A stretch of DNA of 64,000 nt. Origin: Legionellales bacterium (GTDB lineage: Bacteria > Pseudomonadota > Gammaproteobacteria > Eutrophobiales > Eutrophobiaceae). The position numbers were made by a program, and so were the translations under genes. Of this stretch, positions 60,876 through 64,000 are shown piece by piece. Under the pieces are notes generated by a model. The model searched no databases. It was not told the DNA's origin and saw only the letters and a program-made list of their open reading frames with translations. The stretch is taken from assembly GCA_002721165.1 (NCBI GenBank), contig PBJS01000024.1:4930-68929 (forward strand), given 5' to 3'. How positions within the stretch are numbered: position 1 is the first letter of the stretch; each line of letters starts with the position of its first letter.

Positions 60876-61304
60876 CTAAAGATCTGTTTCAATGCCCATA
60901 CTACGAGCAGTGCCAGCTATTGTTTTAACAGCTGCGTCTAAACTAGCGGCTGTCAAGTCGGGATCTTTTGTTTTAGCAATCTCTTCGAGCTGTGATCTAT
61001 TTACTTTACCAACCTTCTCACTGTTTGGAGTACCGCTACCACTTGTAATACCTGCTGCTTTCTTTAAAAGAATTGACGCGGGAGTTGTTTTACTGACAAA
61101 AGTAAAACTCTTATCAGAGTAAACAGTAATAATTACGGGTACGGGCAGCCCTGGTTCTAAATTTTGCGATTGCGCATTAAATGCCTTACAGAAATCCATA
61201 ATATTTAAGCCATGTTGGCCTAGAGCTGGTCCAACAGGAGGGCTTGGATTTGCTTGTCCGGCAGGTACTTGCAATTTTATGTAACTCTCAATCTTCTTTG
61301 CCAT
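60876..61304 (-). CDS. rplK: 50S ribosomal protein L11
   Basis: GTPase-centre protein and part of the stringent-response sensor. The start is the ATG after GTG (GTGATG), with AGGA 7 bases upstream, giving 142 residues as in E. coli. QVPAGQANPSPPVGPALGQH and GTARSMGIETDL-type GTARSMGIE are diagnostic. Confidence 0.97.
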   Translation of the reverse strand: MAKKIESYIKLQVPAGQANPSPPVGPALGQHGLNIMDFCKAFNAQSQNLEPGLPVPVIITVYSDKSFTFVSKTTPASILLKKAAGITSGSGTPNSEKVGKVNRSQLEEIAKTKDPDLTAASLDAAVKTIAGTARSMGIETDL

Positions 61305-61407
61305 CACTCTATCCTATGGGTTCAAACGCTTTTTACAGCTCCCCTTTGTCTTTAATACACCTAAAATAAATAATCCCTATTAACTTCTTGGAATCAAATC
61401 TTAAAAA

Positions 61408-61941
61408 TTATTCCTTCTCAACCTGTCCAAATTCAAGCTCAACTGGCGTAGATCTTCCAAATATTAAAACTGATACTCTCAAACGACTTTTTTCGTAATT
61501 AACTTCTTCAACAACGCCATTAAAATCAGTAAACGGTCCTTCTTTGACCCTAACAACCTCTCCTGGTTCGAACAGAATCTTAGGTCTTGGTTTGTCAACA
61601 CCTTCTTCAACACGTTGCAAGATTGCGTCAGCCTCCTTATCAGTTATAGGCGCTGGTTTATCGCTTGTACCGCCAATAAACCCTAGCACTTTTGGGGCTT
61701 CCTTCACTAAATGCCATGTATCTTCGTTCATTTCCATTTTTACCAAAACGTAGCCTGGGAAAAATTTCCGATCACTCTTGCGTTTTTTACCATCACGCAT
61801 CTCGACAACTTCCTCTGTTGGTACGAGGATTTCAGCAAACATATCATCAAGACCGCTTTCTTGTATTCTTTCTTGCAAAGTTCTTCTTACCTGATTTTCA
61901 AAACCAGAGTAAGCATGTATGACATACCATTTCTGAGTCAT
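61408..61941 (-). CDS. nusG: Transcription factor NusG
   Basis: Binds RNA polymerase and Rho or S10, linking transcription to translation. The NGN domain (MTQKWYVIHAYSGFENQVRR and FFPGYVLVKMEMNEDTWHLV) is followed by a KOW domain (GEVVRVKEGPFTDFNGVVEE). The 177 residues fit. It starts four bases after the secE stop. Confidence 0.98.
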   Translation of the reverse strand: MTQKWYVIHAYSGFENQVRRTLQERIQESGLDDMFAEILVPTEEVVEMRDGKKRKSDRKFFPGYVLVKMEMNEDTWHLVKEAPKVLGFIGGTSDKPAPITDKEADAILQRVEEGVDKPRPKILFEPGEVVRVKEGPFTDFNGVVEEVNYEKSRLRVSVLIFGRSTPVELEFGQVEKE

Positions 61942-61945
61942 TTAC

Positions 61946-62320
61946 TTAGCCGCGCCCCATTATTAAACCAATTGACCAGCCAAGAAACATATCTAGTAAC
62001 CAGAGTATAATCGCGACTAAAATAACCATTACTATAACAATCAGGGTTGTTTGTATTGTTTCTTGTCTCGTAGGCCATACAACTTTACGTACCTCAATTT
62101 GTGCATCGCGAAAATAGCCCCATATTTCTTTTCCTTTTACAGTCTGCAGAGCTATTGCAACACTAATACCTACACCAACAAGCAATCCTATAACTCGAAA
62201 CAACAATGAGTAATCATCAAATAAATAAAAACAAACTAGACCAGCCACTATAATTAATAATGCTAAACCGAGCTTAAACGTATCTAGTTTTTGACTACCG
62301 GCTTCAATTTCCGAATTCAT
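61946..62320 (-). CDS. secE: Protein translocase subunit SecE
   Basis: Stabilises SecY. The 124 residues contain three hydrophobic helices, as in enteric SecE: FKLGLALLIIVAGLVCFYLF, a second near 33-54 and LIVIVMVILVAIILWLLDMF. The conserved amphipathic segment WGYFRDAQIEVRKVVWPTRQ precedes helix 3. It lies between tRNA-Trp and nusG. Confidence 0.97.
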   Translation of the reverse strand: MNSEIEAGSQKLDTFKLGLALLIIVAGLVCFYLFDDYSLLFRVIGLLVGVGISVAIALQTVKGKEIWGYFRDAQIEVRKVVWPTRQETIQTTLIVIVMVILVAIILWLLDMFLGWSIGLIMGRG

Positions 62321-62365
62321 AAGTTATTTAAATCTCATCTTATACCAACATAATTCTGCAACATT

Positions 62366-62441
62366 TGGCAGGCCAGGAGGGAATCGAACCCCCAACCTGC
62401 GGTTTTGGAGACCGCCGCTCTGCCAATTGAGCTACTGGCCT
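62366..62441 (-). tRNA. tRNA-Trp(CCA)
   Basis: AGGCCAG pairs with CTGGCCT, then discriminator G and encoded CCA. The anticodon arm GCGGT-CT-CCA-AA-ACCGC gives CCA, which reads UGG. It lies between tuf and secE, the common proteobacterial place, and is probably processed from the tuf-secE-nusG transcript. Confidence 0.97.
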
Positions 62442-62470
62442 ATTTAGTAAAAAAAATAAGCTACCTTTAT

Positions 62471-63661
62471 TTACTCAATAATTTTAGAGACAACACCCGC
62501 ACCTACGGTACGGCCCCCTTCTCTTATTGCAAAACGTAAGTTATCTTCCATAGCAATTGGGGCAATTAGTTTTACCTTTATTTTGATGTTATCGCCGGGC
62601 ATTACCATCTCTGTTCCATCTGGTAATTCAACGGCACCAGTTACATCTGTTGTTCTGAAATAAAATTGTGGTCGATAATTAGCAAAAAATGGCGTATGTC
62701 GACCTCCCTCATCCTTACTTAGTACATAGACCTCTGCCTCAAAATAAGTATGTGGTGTAATTGAACCTGGTTTACATAAAACCTGACCGCGCTCAACCTC
62801 TTCACGCTTAGTCCCGCGCAATAACACTCCTACATTATCACCGGCTTGGCCTTCGTCGAGCAATTTACGAAACATCTCTACACCGGTACATGTAGTCGTT
62901 TGAGTCTCCTTAATGCCGACAATTTCAATTTCTTCATTTACTTTCACAATTCCACGCTCAACTCTACCGGTAACAACGGTACCGCGTCCCGAAATCGAGA
63001 AAACGTCTTCTATTGGCATTAAAAATGGCTGATCGACTGGACGTTCAGGCACAGGGAAATAGCTATCCATTTCAGCTACTAATTTTTCAATTGATGGAAT
63101 TCCAATGTCTGAGGTATCGCCTTCTATAGCCTTAAGCGCAGAACCTGTAACTATTGGAGTTTTATCGCCAGGAAATTCATAAGAATCTAAAAGCTCGCGC
63201 ACTTCCATTTCAACTAATTCTAATAATTCAGCATCATCTACTTGATCTGCTTTATTAAGGTATACAACAATATATGGTACGCCCACTTGTTTTGATAAAA
63301 GAATATGCTCGCGTGTCTGTGGCATTGGACCATCTGCAGCACTACAAACTAATATTGCACCGTCCATTTGCGCAGCACCAGTAATCATGTTTTTTACATA
63401 ATCAGCATGGCCGGGACAATCAACGTGGGCATAATGTCGAGTTTCACTCTCATATTCAACATGTGCCGTCGCAATTGTAATCCCGCGTTCCCGTTCTTCC
63501 GGAGCGTTATCAATTTGATCGTAGGCTTTAAATTCACCACCATGTTTTTCTGACATCGTCTTTGTGATCGCCGCCGTCAAGGTTGTTTTACCATGATCGA
63601 CATGGCCAATTGTTCCGACATTCACATGCGGCTTCGTGCGTTCAAATTTTTCCTTAGACAT
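62471..63661 (-). CDS. tuf: Elongation factor Tu
   Basis: Delivers aminoacyl-tRNA. GHVDHGKTTLTAAI near residue 19, DCPGHADYVKNMI near 81, NKADQVDD near 136. Domain II and III hallmarks RGTVVTGRVERGIV and REGGRTVGAGVVSKIIE are present. The 396 residues are normal. This is the only tuf in the window: the second copy usually found after fusA is missing there. Confidence 0.99.
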   Translation of the reverse strand: MSKEKFERTKPHVNVGTIGHVDHGKTTLTAAITKTMSEKHGGEFKAYDQIDNAPEERERGITIATAHVEYESETRHYAHVDCPGHADYVKNMITGAAQMDGAILVCSAADGPMPQTREHILLSKQVGVPYIVVYLNKADQVDDAELLELVEMEVRELLDSYEFPGDKTPIVTGSALKAIEGDTSDIGIPSIEKLVAEMDSYFPVPERPVDQPFLMPIEDVFSISGRGTVVTGRVERGIVKVNEEIEIVGIKETQTTTCTGVEMFRKLLDEGQAGDNVGVLLRGTKREEVERGQVLCKPGSITPHTYFEAEVYVLSKDEGGRHTPFFANYRPQFYFRTTDVTGAVELPDGTEMVMPGDNIKIKVKLIAPIAMEDNLRFAIREGGRTVGAGVVSKIIE

Positions 63662-63730
63662 TAGAGTTACACCTCATTTTTCATTTAACTTATATATATA
63701 TTTAAAACAAATAATCATAAGATTCAAAAG

Positions 63731-63806
<76 letters not shown>

Positions 63807-63890
63807 TTTAATCCCGTTCTCGCTGCTACTTAAAATTCTCTTCACGTTGATTACCTAATTAATCCTATACCCAATACTATTAATACTTAT

Positions 63891-63964
<74 letters not shown>

Positions 63965-64000
63965 CTAGTTTATATCGTACATTTACAATCAATATTTGAT

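Noticed and set aside
63965..64000. A further tRNA at the right edge.
   Set aside because: The 36 bases after tRNA-Gly are AT-rich spacer with no tRNA arms.

Overview
The window is an AT-rich chromosomal segment, very probably from a gammaproteobacterium. The evidence is gene order: recA-recX-alaS-lysC-csrA-tRNA-Ser, mreBCD-mrdA-rodA-mltB-rlpA-dacA, lipB-lipA beside a YbeD-type gene, and rpoBC with the str, S10, spc and alpha ribosomal blocks together. Protein features agree: long EF-Tu, zinc-free S14, zinc-type L36 and SPOR-tailed RlpA. The genome is compact, with spacers of a few bases and overlapping starts and stops. I cannot name a genus from sequence alone. GatCAB implies that at least one of Gln-tRNA or Asn-tRNA is made by transamidation.

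Layout. 1-6.4 kb, minus strand: a multihaem cytochrome cut by the window edge, tRNA-Ser(GCU), csrA, lysC, alaS, recX and recA. 6.5-10.7 kb is the most accessory part: a BrxR/CapW-type WYL regulator with a small membrane protein, pncC, tadA, a DpnA-like DNA adenine methyltransferase, a short ogt and an unassigned SAM methyltransferase. 10.7-20.3 kb: guaA, a secreted cupredoxin, guaB, xseA, an M23 peptidase, lipA, lipB, a YbeD-like gene and a YadGH-type ABC exporter. 20.3-30 kb: queD, dat, dacA, rlpA, mltB, rodA, mrdA and mreDCB, the cell-elongation machinery. 30.2-33.5 kb: gatCAB on the plus strand. 33.5-50 kb: one uninterrupted run of ribosomal genes from rplQ back to rpsL. 50.3-64 kb: rpoC, rpoB, rplL, rplJ, rplA, rplK, nusG, secE, tRNA-Trp, tuf, tRNA-Thr and tRNA-Gly.

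How it fits together. Most of the window is core machinery: transcription, translation, wall elongation, recombination, GMP synthesis and lipoylation. The str, S10, spc and alpha blocks are fused, have no gap above 45 bases, and lack a tuf gene after fusA. All five convergent gene pairs are only 3-20 bases apart.

The most unusual signal is start-codon use. mreC and mreD lack any canonical start able to give their conserved N-termini, yet each has an AUU codon 6-7 bases after a good Shine-Dalgarno. recX has only a CUG, overlapping the recA stop (CTGA) 7 bases after GGAGG. The DpnA-like methyltransferase may start at AUC. The second unusual item is the lone BrxR/CapW-like regulator and its two-helix membrane partner next to recA, a regulator family otherwise known from anti-phage systems. 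No CRISPR array, insertion sequence, prophage or rRNA was seen.
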